Below, piece after piece: positions 11,017 to 19,825 of a stretch of DNA of 64,000 bases. Location of the stretch: NCBI RefSeq assembly GCF_947488835.1, contig NZ_CANLBK010000001.1:558001-622000 (forward strand). The letters are read 5' to 3'. The translations under genes were made by a program, and so were the position numbers. The notes beneath the pieces are model-generated. The model did not search any database, was not told where the DNA came from, and saw only the letters and a list, made by a program, of their open reading frames with translations. This DNA is from an uncultured Marinobacter sp. GTDB taxonomy: Bacteria; Pseudomonadota; Gammaproteobacteria; Pseudomonadales; Oleiphilaceae. How positions within the stretch are numbered: position 1 is the first letter of the stretch; every line of letters starts with the position of its first letter.

Positions 11017-11102
11017 TGTTTCCTGTCAGGTCGGATTCAGCGCGGATTATACGCTGTTTCAATGCTCTACTGCAGCCATGGTATTGCCACCATGCCATTG
11101 GC

Positions 11103-12254
11103 TCAAACTGACAATGGCCCAGAGCTGCTCCGGTTCTCCTCAAAACGATCCAAAGCTGCAGCCATGCACTCACGCCCTAACTGAATCAGCTCAGGGGCTT
11201 TATGGAAGTCGTAGGTCCGGCAGGCATTTTTGGGAACATTCACCAACAAATCAGGCGGATAACCCGCAAGCTTGTACTGTACCAACGCGCTTTGCATGGT
11301 TTCGATAGTCAGGTTCATTACATCAAACTTGCCGATACCCAACTTGTCCCAGTTGATCGTTTCGTGCTCTTCCTGCTGCTTCCTCTCGTTCTTCTTGCTA
11401 CGCTCTTTTTCCACTTGTTTGTGGATTTTTTCTTCCGGGCTCTCATGCTCGTTCGCACTGGCTTTCCCACCACCTAGGGATCTTAGGGAGTCCCAGTCAA
11501 GCCAACGGGAGGCTTTGTCGCGGAATGTATCCACCATTGCATCCGGACCATCACCTCCAATGCCACCCTGATATCCGCTAAAGGCAGCGTCGGGAATACG
11601 GTGGTGGCGGTCATTTTCACCACTGAGATTCACTGCCACAACCAGATCCGCGTGAGCGGAAATAGTCGGCATAATGGGTAGTGGGTTCAGCAAAGCGCCA
11701 TCGACCAGCACACGGCCGTCAAGAACAAGGGGCGTGACAACGCTTGGAATAGCAACGGAAGCCCGGATTGCCCTATCCAGCGGGCCCTCCTGAAACCAGA
11801 TTTCCTTGTGTGCCAGCAAGTCAGTGGCGACAGCGGTGTAGTGCAGCGGCAGGTTTTCGATACGGGTATCGCCCAGCATTTCCCGAACGATTGAAAAAAT
11901 CTTTTCACCCCGAATCGCGCCAACGGCATTGAAGGTCAAGTCGAGCAACTTGAGCACATCAAACTGGCCCAGCCCGGTTACCCAGTCTTTATAGTCCTGC
12001 ATCTTGCCGGCAGCGTACATTCCGCCAACCAGGGCACCCATGGAACAACCAGAAATAGCCACAATGTTGTAGCCGCGCTCCGCCAGAATTTCGATGGCAC
12101 CAATATGGGCATAACCACGGGCGCCACCACTGCCCAGCGTTAGGGCAACCGTTTGGCGTTTACGCTCCGGAGCTTTGTTTTCGTCACTCGCGTTTGAGTC
12201 AGTGGTCGATATGTCTGAGCTATCGGGAACCTTGGTTACAGGGTTATCCGGCAC
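11103..12254 (-). CDS. Patatin-like phospholipase (RssA-like)
   Basis: This is a patatin-fold serine hydrolase of 383 residues. The oxyanion loop GSGGARG is at 41-47, the nucleophile motif GCSMG at 69-73 (Ser71), and the catalytic Asp lies in DGA near residue 188. The first 35 residues are a charged low-complexity extension with no signal peptide, so the enzyme is probably cytoplasmic or peripheral. A Lys/Glu-rich insertion lies around residues 265-300. The start is GTG with GAGG seven bases upstream. The lipid substrate is not known. It is 18 bases downstream of the DUF4892 gene and probably co-transcribed. Confidence 0.9.
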   Translation of the reverse strand: MPDNPVTKVPDSSDISTTDSNASDENKAPERKRQTVALTLGSGGARGYAHIGAIEILAERGYNIVAISGCSMGALVGGMYAAGKMQDYKDWVTGLGQFDVLKLLDLTFNAVGAIRGEKIFSIVREMLGDTRIENLPLHYTAVATDLLAHKEIWFQEGPLDRAIRASVAIPSVVTPLVLDGRVLVDGALLNPLPIMPTISAHADLVVAVNLSGENDRHHRIPDAAFSGYQGGIGGDGPDAMVDTFRDKASRWLDWDSLRSLGGGKASANEHESPEEKIHKQVEKERSKKNERKQQEEHETINWDKLGIGKFDVMNLTIETMQSALVQYKLAGYPPDLLVNVPKNACRTYDFHKAPELIQLGRECMAAALDRFEENRSSSGPLSV

Positions 12255-12272
12255 GTTACTACCTCATTCCAA

Positions 12273-13211
12273 TTAGCGAGCTATAACCATTACTTCAACC
12301 CGATCACCCTGGCGAGCCGGATCAGTTACCACTACAGATGGCCCAACAATAACCAACTCCTGCTGTTGCCTCGAAACGCCTGTTTTAGCGAGCACTTCAG
12401 AAAGCGATTCGACAGCCCTGCGGGCACGCTCCATGGAAGCACTGAACGATTCACTCTCACCAAGCTCGGAGTATCCCACGAGTACCACTTTTGCACCTTC
12501 AGTTCGGGCAAGCTCACTGACCTTACGACGATCCGTAGCCTGCCAGTTAAAGCGATATGTAACACCACCCTGCCAAGGCACAATCACAGGCCCCTCAACC
12601 CGGCTTGTAACCGAACCAAGGCCAGGAACAACGGCGCCAGCGGCAACCTTCAGGTGTTCCACCCAAACGTACTCCCTGAGGTTGCCCCGGGTAACAGCGT
12701 AAACAGCGGTCAGCCACCGGGAGCCATCCTCGGCGACCACCCCTGCAACCAGGTAGTCCTGGGTGCCGTCACGGCCATAAAGTACAGACTGATTGAATAT
12801 CTGGTTTGCCCACACATTACTTCGGCCGCAGCGAATGCCGGAACACTCGAATAAAATTTGCGCACCACGCTCGTTAAGCTGCCCAAGATAATGTTCCAGA
12901 GCCTCTCGACGATTGGCATCCCGGGAAATCTGATAAAGACGTCCCTCCCCGGAAACTGGCAACCGGGCCATGGTTTCAGAGCGAATCTCGTTGTTAACCT
13001 CGCGCACAGGACTAAACAACACAAGGTGGCCAGTTGAGTCGATCCGGGTGGTCACCTCCAGCACTGATTGGGTAAATGGCTGCGGTGCTTCGCCAGGCAA
13101 GGCCGCAGCGGTAAAACCGGAACCTGCTGATAGCACCGCTGAAACCAAAAAGCTAAGTACAAGATTCTTTGACAAGGTATCACTCGTTCTCAAGAAAATG
13201 TCTGACAGCAT
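12273..13211 (-). CDS. DUF4892 family exported protein
   Basis: A roughly 310-residue protein with a hydrophobic signal sequence (motif LVLSFLVSAVLSAGSG) followed by a DUF4892-type periplasmic domain. The C-terminal part (MERARRAVESLSEVLAKTGV, then DRVEVMVIAR) resembles an OmpA-like peptidoglycan-binding fold. The function is unknown. Start choice is uncertain: the ATG at 13211 overlaps the upstream hydrolase by 32 bases, while a TTG at 13175 would give a tighter signal peptide and no overlap. A still longer frame to 13268 is unlikely. Confidence 0.75.
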   Translation of the reverse strand: MLSDIFLRTSDTLSKNLVLSFLVSAVLSAGSGFTAAALPGEAPQPFTQSVLEVTTRIDSTGHLVLFSPVREVNNEIRSETMARLPVSGEGRLYQISRDANRREALEHYLGQLNERGAQILFECSGIRCGRSNVWANQIFNQSVLYGRDGTQDYLVAGVVAEDGSRWLTAVYAVTRGNLREYVWVEHLKVAAGAVVPGLGSVTSRVEGPVIVPWQGGVTYRFNWQATDRRKVSELARTEGAKVVLVGYSELGESESFSASMERARRAVESLSEVLAKTGVSRQQQELVIVGPSVVVTDPARQGDRVEVMVIAR

Positions 13212-14118
13212 CGGCAACCGGACGGGTATCTCCATCAAGGTGACAATGATGTCCTCCAGGCACATCAACCATTTTCAGATCCGATATCGCTTCCGCACGA
13301 CTATCAAGCCCTTTTCGCGTGGTCAGCAGTCCTTCCTTGGCCCTCACAAACAGAGTAGGCGCTTTAACGGCCTTCAAAGAAGCCACTACCTGCTCCTCGG
13401 TCATCATCAATGGCGAAGGGTGCCGCAAACGAGCATCGGTTCGCCAACCGTATCCTTCTGCCTCAGGCTTCACGTTACGGGAAATCAAAGCCAGTGCTGC
13501 TTCATGGCTCAAGGGGCTAAACCCACCTTCACGAACTTTAGCTGCAGCGGCAATATCAGCATAGATCGCTGGGCGGCCAGATCCGGCGATCCGCTTTTTA
13601 ATGGATTTGCGTAGCTGTGGAATGGTTTCGGCTGCCGGATGGCTCAGTGCGCCAAGGCTGTCGATCATGACCAGCTTGCGCACCCTGTCAGGAAACGCAG
13701 CTGCATAGAGCGCACCCACAATACCGCCTAATGAGTGGCCAACAATGTCGAGCTGATCCAAGCCACTGAAATGCGTTTCTATCAACTCGGCAAGGTCTGC
13801 CACGTAATCCATCAATTGGTAGCTTTGCCCTGGGGGGCGGTGCCCGGAATGACCGTGGCCCGCCATATCCACTGCGTACAACACCGACTGCTGCGCCAAC
13901 TCTGGTGCTAGCCGGGAAAAAGTCAGGCTGTTATCCAGCCATCCATGGAGCAATATAATCGGTGGGTTAGCGGGCTCAGCAGACTGTGGAGATTTGCACC
14001 AGTTCAGGCCCGCAAGCGTGATGTGCTGCAGTGGCCACACCATCTCGCGCACAACAGGCTCGCTGCCTTGAGCGTTCGGCGTTAAGGCAAGGTCATTCAT
14101 CTGTGTAAAGCCCCTCAC
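13180..14118 (-). CDS. Alpha/beta hydrolase
   Basis: A 312-residue alpha/beta-hydrolase-fold protein. The oxyanion-hole HGW is at 58-60, the nucleophile elbow GHSLG at 127-131 (Ser129) and the catalytic His in the GGHHCHLDG segment near the C-terminus. No signal peptide is present, so it is probably cytoplasmic. The substrate cannot be told from sequence. The GTG at 14118 overlaps the pilZ stop, suggesting translational coupling; an ATG at 14100 is an alternative start. Confidence 0.88.
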   Translation of the reverse strand: MRGFTQMNDLALTPNAQGSEPVVREMVWPLQHITLAGLNWCKSPQSAEPANPPIILLHGWLDNSLTFSRLAPELAQQSVLYAVDMAGHGHSGHRPPGQSYQLMDYVADLAELIETHFSGLDQLDIVGHSLGGIVGALYAAAFPDRVRKLVMIDSLGALSHPAAETIPQLRKSIKKRIAGSGRPAIYADIAAAAKVREGGFSPLSHEAALALISRNVKPEAEGYGWRTDARLRHPSPLMMTEEQVVASLKAVKAPTLFVRAKEGLLTTRKGLDSRAEAISDLKMVDVPGGHHCHLDGDTRPVADAVRHFLENE

Positions 14119-14474
14119 ATTGTATGTGTTGGGCGATCAGAGCTCAGAGAACCGGCAAGATAGGATTCAATCTTGGTTTTGGCACTTTCATCATCACCGT
14201 TAAACTGAACGCCAATACCGGCCGCCCGATTACCCTGCGCGCCTTTTGGCGTAATCCAGATAACCTTACCGGCAACCGGCAACTTCTCTGGTTCATCCAT
14301 CAGGTTCAACAACAAGAACACTTCGTCGCCAAGCTGATATTGCTTTTGCGTAGGTATAAACAGACCGCCCTGGCGAATGTATGGCATATAGGCGGCGTAT
14401 AAAACCGCTTTATCCTTGATCGTCAGGGTAAGAATGCCGCTGCGTGCGCCGAATCCGGGCCCCATATCTGACAC
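14115..14474 (-). CDS. pilZ: PilZ domain protein, type IV pilus assembly
   Basis: A 119-residue single-domain PilZ protein. The sequence (GILTLTIKDKAVLYAAYMPY, then GGLFIPT) matches the type IV pilus PilZ rather than canonical c-di-GMP-binding PilZ. It lacks the RxxxR and D/NxSxxG binding motifs, as known for this branch, which acts through FimX and PilB. The position just after holB is the conserved location in Pseudomonas and relatives. It complements fimV elsewhere in the window. Confidence 0.92.
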   Translation of the reverse strand: MSDMGPGFGARSGILTLTIKDKAVLYAAYMPYIRQGGLFIPTQKQYQLGDEVFLLLNLMDEPEKLPVAGKVIWITPKGAQGNRAAGIGVQFNGDDESAKTKIESYLAGSLSSDRPTHTM

Positions 14475-14556
14475 CTTCTGAAATTGATTATTTTAAGATT
14501 AAATAAAAACTCTTTATATTGCCCGATGATAGCAGGAGTTCTAACGAAAAGCGTAA

Positions 14557-15588
14557 TCAGGACGCTCGGCGCCTTGTGGGCATAAGTTCCCGCCAGGCGA
14601 TCAGCAGCCGGCTGGCCTCAAGCTCGGGGTTTACATTGTAGACCCCCGCCGTGCGGGCCTCTCGAACCATGTCCAGCAGCTCATGGGCGCGCCATGCCGG
14701 GTTATTGCTCGCCAGGAACCCGATCATTTCTCCGGCCTCGTGGTCGCTGGCTTTACCCCCGGCACACAGTCGGGCCAAATCGGCGGCCCAGCCTTCAAAT
14801 AACCACAGCATATCTTCCAGCCCAAGCGCCTTGAACGCTTTGGCGGCTTCCGCCACCGCCACCTGGCCTCTCATGAACTGACGGAACTTGTCGAATGCAT
14901 CATCCCGTAGCCCGGGAAACTCACCTGTTGCATATTCCAGCGCCAAGCGCGGTGCGTTACCCGCCAGCATCAGCGATTTGGTCAGAAGCTCCGCAGATGG
15001 TTTTTTGTCGCCTTCCATATGTGTAACTTTGGTGGCAAGCCACTGATCAGCTTGCTCCGTTGACGGCAGTGGAATAGACAGCACCTGACACCGGGAGCGA
15101 ATAGTAGGTAATACAGGCCTGCCACTCTCTTGCAAAAGTATAAGCACGAAGTCTGGCACGGGCTCTTCAAGGGTTTTCAGTAACGCATTGGCAGAATTGA
15201 TGTTGAGCTGATCGGCACGATCAATCACCGCAATCTTGCGACCAGCCACTTGCGGTGACGACACGGCGAACGCCGATAGCGACCTTATCTGCTCAATTCG
15301 TATCATCCGGGACTTTTCCGGCGAAAACACCCGAACATCCGGGTGGCTGGATGCCGAGAGAAGTTGGCACTGACGGCACTCACCACAGGCAACCGGCGCA
15401 CCGCCTTCCTTGTGCAAAGGCGCGGAACATAATAACAAGCCGGAAACCGCATCGGCCCAAGCTCGCTTGCCTACACCACACTCACCATTAACCAACAACG
15501 CATGGGGAAGCCGGCCCTCAGACAGAAGACGTTGAATCATCTGCCAGGGTTTCTCCAGCCACGGCATTTCTAGAGCAATATCAGTCAC
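14557..15588 (-). CDS. holB: DNA polymerase III delta' subunit
   Basis: HolB is the delta' part of the clamp loader that works with the DnaX and delta subunits. The protein of about 343 residues has the AAA+ fold with a degenerate P-loop (GECGVGKRAW, no Ser/Thr after the Lys), as expected for a non-hydrolysing subunit. A zinc module follows (ACGECRQC), as well as the SRC-type sensor segment TIRSRCQVL. I chose the GTG at 15588 because AGGA lies seven bases before it and it overlaps the tgpA stop by eight bases; an ATG at 15609 is possible. tmk is not next to it here. Confidence 0.93.
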   Translation of the reverse strand: MTDIALEMPWLEKPWQMIQRLLSEGRLPHALLVNGECGVGKRAWADAVSGLLLCSAPLHKEGGAPVACGECRQCQLLSASSHPDVRVFSPEKSRMIRIEQIRSLSAFAVSSPQVAGRKIAVIDRADQLNINSANALLKTLEEPVPDFVLILLQESGRPVLPTIRSRCQVLSIPLPSTEQADQWLATKVTHMEGDKKPSAELLTKSLMLAGNAPRLALEYATGEFPGLRDDAFDKFRQFMRGQVAVAEAAKAFKALGLEDMLWLFEGWAADLARLCAGGKASDHEAGEMIGFLASNNPAWRAHELLDMVREARTAGVYNVNPELEASRLLIAWRELMPTRRRAS

Positions 15589-17710
15589 TGTGTTTTCCTG
15601 AAGGGGCATTGGAGCTTGGTATTTTCGGCTGAGCTTTGCCGGCCCTGCGAAGCTGCCGCTTCATAGTACTCAACAATCGGCGCAAACGCCTCAGCTCATC
15701 ATCGTGGTGCTGGCCGTTATCGCCTTTGGCAGAACCAGGAGCCGATACAGCACTATAGTAATGGCTGTTAACCATCCGGGCAAAAAGACGTGCCGATTCG
15801 GCTACAGCAGGTTCAGCCGCCGCCAGCCTTGAAGCCAGAGTGGCCGGGGTTTCGCCACTTCTTACCGGCACCCCTGCACGCCCGCATAGCTGATACCAGC
15901 CATCCAGCAACCGAATATAGCGGTCCTTGCTGCGCCCTCTGCGTATTTGCAAGGCCGATATCAGGCCCGCTATCAAGAGGCCAACGCCGACAATACCGGC
16001 GGTGAAGTAGCCTAACTCTTTCATACCGAACCCACCGGGCAAACGGGACATGAAGTTCAATTGGCTTTGACCCTGATAACCCACCACCCAGCGCTGCCAT
16101 TGATAATTCACTCGATCAAGCTGTTGGCTCATCCATCTTATTACAGCCACATTCCCATACCGCTGTGCAGATGCCCAGTTGTTTTCAAGGAAGGACCCTT
16201 CGTCGGCCACTGCTTCCCGCAAGCCAGATTCAATTCTTCTTGGTGAGATAGCAGCGGTGGGATCAAGGCGAATCCAACCCTCACCTTCAACCCAGGCTTC
16301 AACCCATGCGTGGGCATCGTATTGGCGCACAACCAGGTACTCATTACCCGCCCCGCTTTCGCCCCCTTGATACCCGACCACAACCCTTGCCGGAATTCCG
16401 GCCGAGCGCAGCACAAATGTGGTGGCTCCCGCGTAATGGGCGCAGAACCCGCGCATTTCATCAAAAAGCAGGCTGTCTATTCCGTCGCTCGGCATTCTGG
16501 GTGGGCGCAAGGTATAGAAGTAGGGCTGCTCCCGAAACCGGTTCAACAGCGTCCGGATAACACCCATATCATCCGTGGACTGCCTCAGCTGTGCTGCCAA
16601 TTCGCGGGCTCTCGGGTTTCCCGATGCGGGCAACTGCAAATAGCGACGCGCGTCGCCGGGTTTTAGAGTTTCGCTGACTTGCACTGCGGAATCGTTAAAC
16701 GCCAATCTGTAACGAACGGCGCTATCTGCAGGCCGCCGGAAGCGAAACAAATCTTCAGCCTCTTTCACTACGTTGTCTGAAACCGCTACGGAATTTTCCA
16801 GGGCAAACGCCCAGCGCTTATCGGTTGGCTCCATCAACACATCGTATTGCCCGGGCTCCAGCGCTCCAATTCCGCCGTCAACATCAACCCGCCCCGGTCG
16901 ACGGAAAGGTTCGTAACCACTCTGGCGCCAGGTGCCATTATCGAGGGTATCGAGAATCAGCCCACGCCAATATCTGTCTCGGTGTGCGGGAATGGGACCA
17001 CCAAAGGTCACCCGAAACGCCCGCGCACTGCTTTGCGCAAGGTTTGAAATATCTCCCGGCCGCATGGTGTCGCTGATTCCACTGCGGGCCTGGCCAGACA
17101 CCAATGGCACACTCCAAAGCGGTTCCATGCGCGGGAAGAACACAAACAACAACACAACAACCGGCAGCACTTTCAGTAACATGCTTGCCAGCCTGCGCCA
17201 CCCCGCTTTTATTCCTCCAGGTAAATCCGGCGCATTAAGCACCTGCAACCCAATCAACAATAAGGCGATGGAACCGATGTTCACCAACGCCCAATGAATT
17301 TCCTGATGAAACAGGAAGTTTACTGTGGCCAGGTACACCAGAATATAAAACAGCACGTAGAAGTCACGGGCGCTGCGGGTTTCCAGCCACTTCAAGCCAA
17401 CGGTCAGTACAAAGAACGATGCCGCTGTATCCACGGTGAAGCTTCCTTGGACTCGCACCAGGTATACCGCAATCAGCGCCAGCATAATCCCGGTTCGAAG
17501 CCAGCGCCCTGGTAAGCGCACACGGCCTTGTTGGGCGAGCCATCGCCAGCCCGCAAGCGCAACGCACACAAGGATCAGCCACAGGGGCAGGCGATCAATC
17601 TGAGGCGTTAGCAATAACGCAAAACTCGCCATCAACCAGAGCAGCGCCTGGGATGGCAGGCTGTCGCTCTGTTTTTCAGGCTCCGGCGTCGACCGGCTCC
17701 AAAAACTCAT
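15581..17710 (-). CDS. tgpA: TgpA-type membrane transglutaminase (DUF3488 and transglutaminase-like)
   Basis: A 709-residue inner-membrane protein with about six N-terminal helices (DUF3488), a periplasmic transglutaminase-like domain and a further helix near residues 575-595 before a cytoplasmic tail. The Cys-His-Asp triad is visible as RGFCAHYAG (Cys about 420), YDAHAWVEAW (about 465) and RLDPTAA (about 482). TgpA of Pseudomonas aeruginosa is described as important for growth. The start ATG overlaps the DUF58 stop by four bases, so the two are co-translated. Usually a moxR gene precedes this pair; here it does not. Confidence 0.92.
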   Translation of the reverse strand: MSFWSRSTPEPEKQSDSLPSQALLWLMASFALLLTPQIDRLPLWLILVCVALAGWRWLAQQGRVRLPGRWLRTGIMLALIAVYLVRVQGSFTVDTAASFFVLTVGLKWLETRSARDFYVLFYILVYLATVNFLFHQEIHWALVNIGSIALLLIGLQVLNAPDLPGGIKAGWRRLASMLLKVLPVVVLLFVFFPRMEPLWSVPLVSGQARSGISDTMRPGDISNLAQSSARAFRVTFGGPIPAHRDRYWRGLILDTLDNGTWRQSGYEPFRRPGRVDVDGGIGALEPGQYDVLMEPTDKRWAFALENSVAVSDNVVKEAEDLFRFRRPADSAVRYRLAFNDSAVQVSETLKPGDARRYLQLPASGNPRARELAAQLRQSTDDMGVIRTLLNRFREQPYFYTLRPPRMPSDGIDSLLFDEMRGFCAHYAGATTFVLRSAGIPARVVVGYQGGESGAGNEYLVVRQYDAHAWVEAWVEGEGWIRLDPTAAISPRRIESGLREAVADEGSFLENNWASAQRYGNVAVIRWMSQQLDRVNYQWQRWVVGYQGQSQLNFMSRLPGGFGMKELGYFTAGIVGVGLLIAGLISALQIRRGRSKDRYIRLLDGWYQLCGRAGVPVRSGETPATLASRLAAAEPAVAESARLFARMVNSHYYSAVSAPGSAKGDNGQHHDDELRRLRRLLSTMKRQLRRAGKAQPKIPSSNAPSGKHSD

Positions 17711-18738
17711 GTTCTGGCCCCTGCCATCGCTTTCCCACCCGAATCTGTATTGCTGCGTGTTCCGTGGGCCGCTCTGAGCATATCCCTTGGTTTTTCTTCA
17801 CCCCAAACCGCCAGCGCCCGAAGGCAACGGGTTGCATGGGCTTGGCCAGAATCTGGCTCTATAACTTGCCCCGGCAGGTTCAAACCAAAGCGTGCCCCAC
17901 TCTTGCCGCGCTCAATCACGAGCCAGGACAAGTAACTGAGCCGTAGTTCGTGGTCAGTGCCGGAAAACGCATTAAAATCCAACCAATGGGGGCTGCCCTT
18001 ATCGGCTTCCCAATCAGCCACCACCATCTGGCCGCTGCGTGCAAATCGTTTCCACATAACGCGTTGGCTCATATCCCCATCACGCCAAGGCCTTAATTCC
18101 GCATGATCATTACCCTCGGGCGAACGGGTGCTTGACGTTTGATCGCCATCATCTACGGCGCTGGCAACATCGGAAGCGGCAACCGGCCTGGGAAACACAA
18201 CACCCGCTGAAACCGGCCTCATCCAGGACCAGGCCTTGAGTAAACCAAAGGGGAAACGGGTTTCAATTCGAATACTGTCCGGCCGCAGGTAACCCCGAAA
18301 GGCCGAACCCACCGGCAAAGCCACGTCTGCAGACTGCCCGGAAGGCACATGGCCCAAGCTTACCTGTGTGTCGCCATCCGAAAGCGCAATGGCTATGGCG
18401 TCGTCTTTACCGGCGGCGGCCCGTAATCGAAAGATAATGTCATCCCCAGCAAATCCCTCCCCCGCTTGAACCAAGGTAAGCTCCAGACCAGACAGGTTTC
18501 GGTGGGTTTGGTGCATGGCACCCACAAACACGGTCCCAAGGAGAAAAGTAACCAGATAAATCAGACTGTTCTGATAATTAATGGCGGTAAGCAGCATAAT
18601 CAGTAAAAGCACGCCGAATACCACGCCAGCCGCCGTAGGTAAGATGAAAAGATTTTTCTGGGTGAATCGCTGCACGTCGGAGCGCGGAATTCGACGGTTG
18701 ATCCAGCGCTGCCAACGGCTACGGATGAGTCTGCTCAT
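17707..18738 (-). CDS. DUF58 domain membrane protein, partner of TgpA
   Basis: A 343-residue protein with two N-terminal transmembrane segments (residues about 32-75) and a DUF58 domain holding the family segment LRPWRDGDMSQRVMWKRFARSG. DUF58 proteins are von Willebrand A-related and are normally found in moxR-DUF58-tgpA operons. The pair is complete here but the MoxR ATPase is not adjacent. It probably forms an envelope complex with TgpA; its exact role is not known. Confidence 0.88.
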   Translation of the reverse strand: MSRLIRSRWQRWINRRIPRSDVQRFTQKNLFILPTAAGVVFGVLLLIMLLTAINYQNSLIYLVTFLLGTVFVGAMHQTHRNLSGLELTLVQAGEGFAGDDIIFRLRAAAGKDDAIAIALSDGDTQVSLGHVPSGQSADVALPVGSAFRGYLRPDSIRIETRFPFGLLKAWSWMRPVSAGVVFPRPVAASDVASAVDDGDQTSSTRSPEGNDHAELRPWRDGDMSQRVMWKRFARSGQMVVADWEADKGSPHWLDFNAFSGTDHELRLSYLSWLVIERGKSGARFGLNLPGQVIEPDSGQAHATRCLRALAVWGEEKPRDMLRAAHGTRSNTDSGGKAMAGART

Positions 18739-18872
18739 TATGTCCCTGAAGCGAGAAGATTGAATAGAAGTTCAGCACATCGAACATTCATTGCCATGTT
18801 ACCCCGCAACGCAGCGGTTTTATAACTCTACGACCAATCAAGGATTCTGATCACAAACTAACACCCACACTC

Positions 18873-18901
18873 TTGAAATGAAGCGGGACAACCCGAATAC
18901 T
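18873..18901 (+). promoter_or_regulatory. Possible sigma-70 promoter for the 18983 gene
   Basis: TTGAAA at 18873-18878 and AATACT at 18896-18901 are separated by 17 bases and lie about 80 bases before the plus-strand ATG at 18983. The spacing is ideal; the -10 box matches four of six consensus positions. Confidence 0.4.
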
Positions 18902-18982
18902 GCTAAATAGAGAGATGCGTACTGATTGCTGTAACCTCAGACACGCCTCGTACCTGAGTTTATCGCAGCAAGAGGCCAGACT

Positions 18983-19657
18983 ATGAACCACCAACACCTG
19001 CCAGGCAGGCACAAGCTCCGCGTGGCCAGCCTTAATAAAAGTGCAACCCCTATCGCAGCGGCCATTGCGGCCACGCTTGCAGCCGCTTCAGTGCCGGCGT
19101 TTGCGGGCGTCCAGACCATGACCTCTGATGAGATGGTCGATACCTACGTTAAAGATTCTGCGGTTATTGTTGTACCCAGAGAAGGCCGCAAATCGGAAGC
19201 CGACCGTCAGCGTATCATCCGCGCTCTTACCATTTCCCCTGGTGAGCCGGTTGTTACCGAAGCAGAAGAAGAAGCCTACCGCGAAGGCCTGCAACGTCTT
19301 ACCGACGAAAACCAATCCGATGCACTGGTTAGCGCCGAAGAAGAATTCCTGCGCCGGGCGCTGCTGCTTCCCCAGGAGGAACTGGCAAGAGCTCAGCCGC
19401 CGGCAGACTTCACGCCAAACCTTCCACCTTTAATCTTCGGCCAGCAGATGCAGATTCCGGATGAACCCTTCACCCAATCGTTTCTTAACGATCAGTTGGG
19501 CATAGGTTTTGATGGGCAGAACCTGAACTTCTCCATCGGCAATCCGCCGGGTATAGATCAGATTCATCTTCCTCAGGGAATAAATGAAGGGCCGATTCAG
19601 CTAACGCCACGGCCAGGTGGTGGGTTTGATCTTTCTATTCGAGTGCCTGATCAGTAA
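18983..19657 (+). CDS. Exported protein of unknown function
   Basis: I do not recognise this 224-residue protein. An N-terminal signal region (ATPIAAAIAATLAAASVPAFA) ends near residue 41 and should be cleaved at AFA. The mature part is Glu/Arg-rich helical up to about residue 135, then Pro/Asn/Gly-rich with little predicted structure. There are no cysteines or enzymatic motifs. It stands alone on the plus strand with its own candidate promoter and a strong terminator, facing the DUF6160 gene. The mature-region opening VQTMTSDEMVD resembles the LQAMNDTAMGD opening of that neighbour, which hints at a shared surface system. Confidence 0.8.
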   Translation: MNHQHLPGRHKLRVASLNKSATPIAAAIAATLAAASVPAFAGVQTMTSDEMVDTYVKDSAVIVVPREGRKSEADRQRIIRALTISPGEPVVTEAEEEAYREGLQRLTDENQSDALVSAEEEFLRRALLLPQEELARAQPPADFTPNLPPLIFGQQMQIPDEPFTQSFLNDQLGIGFDGQNLNFSIGNPPGIDQIHLPQGINEGPIQLTPRPGGGFDLSIRVPDQ

Positions 19658-19690
19658 GTAGCAGCCCCCTTCCAGACACAGACGTAAACA

Positions 19691-19728
19691 AAACGGCAGT
19701 TTGTATTCGCAAGCTGCCGTTTTTTTTG
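19691..19728 (+). terminator. Rho-independent terminator after the 18983 gene
   Basis: A nine-base stem (AAACGGCAG at 19691-19699 with CTGCCGTTT at 19714-19722) is followed directly by a run of eight or more T residues on the plus strand. Confidence 0.9.
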
Positions 19729-19771
19729 TGCCTTTGAAACTGCATAGTTCTTTATATTTCTTTTCTATAAA

Positions 19772-19797
19772 CGAAAAACGCCCCGCAGAGCGGGGCG
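19772..19797 (-). terminator. Rho-independent terminator after the DUF6160 gene
   Basis: An eight-base GC stem (19779-19786 with 19790-19797) and an AGA loop lie 29 bases after the minus-strand stop and run into TTTTTCG on that strand. With the opposing terminator at 19691 it insulates two convergent genes. Confidence 0.88.
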
Positions 19798-19825
19798 CTT
19801 CAACACTACTGGTGGTCAGGTCAGA

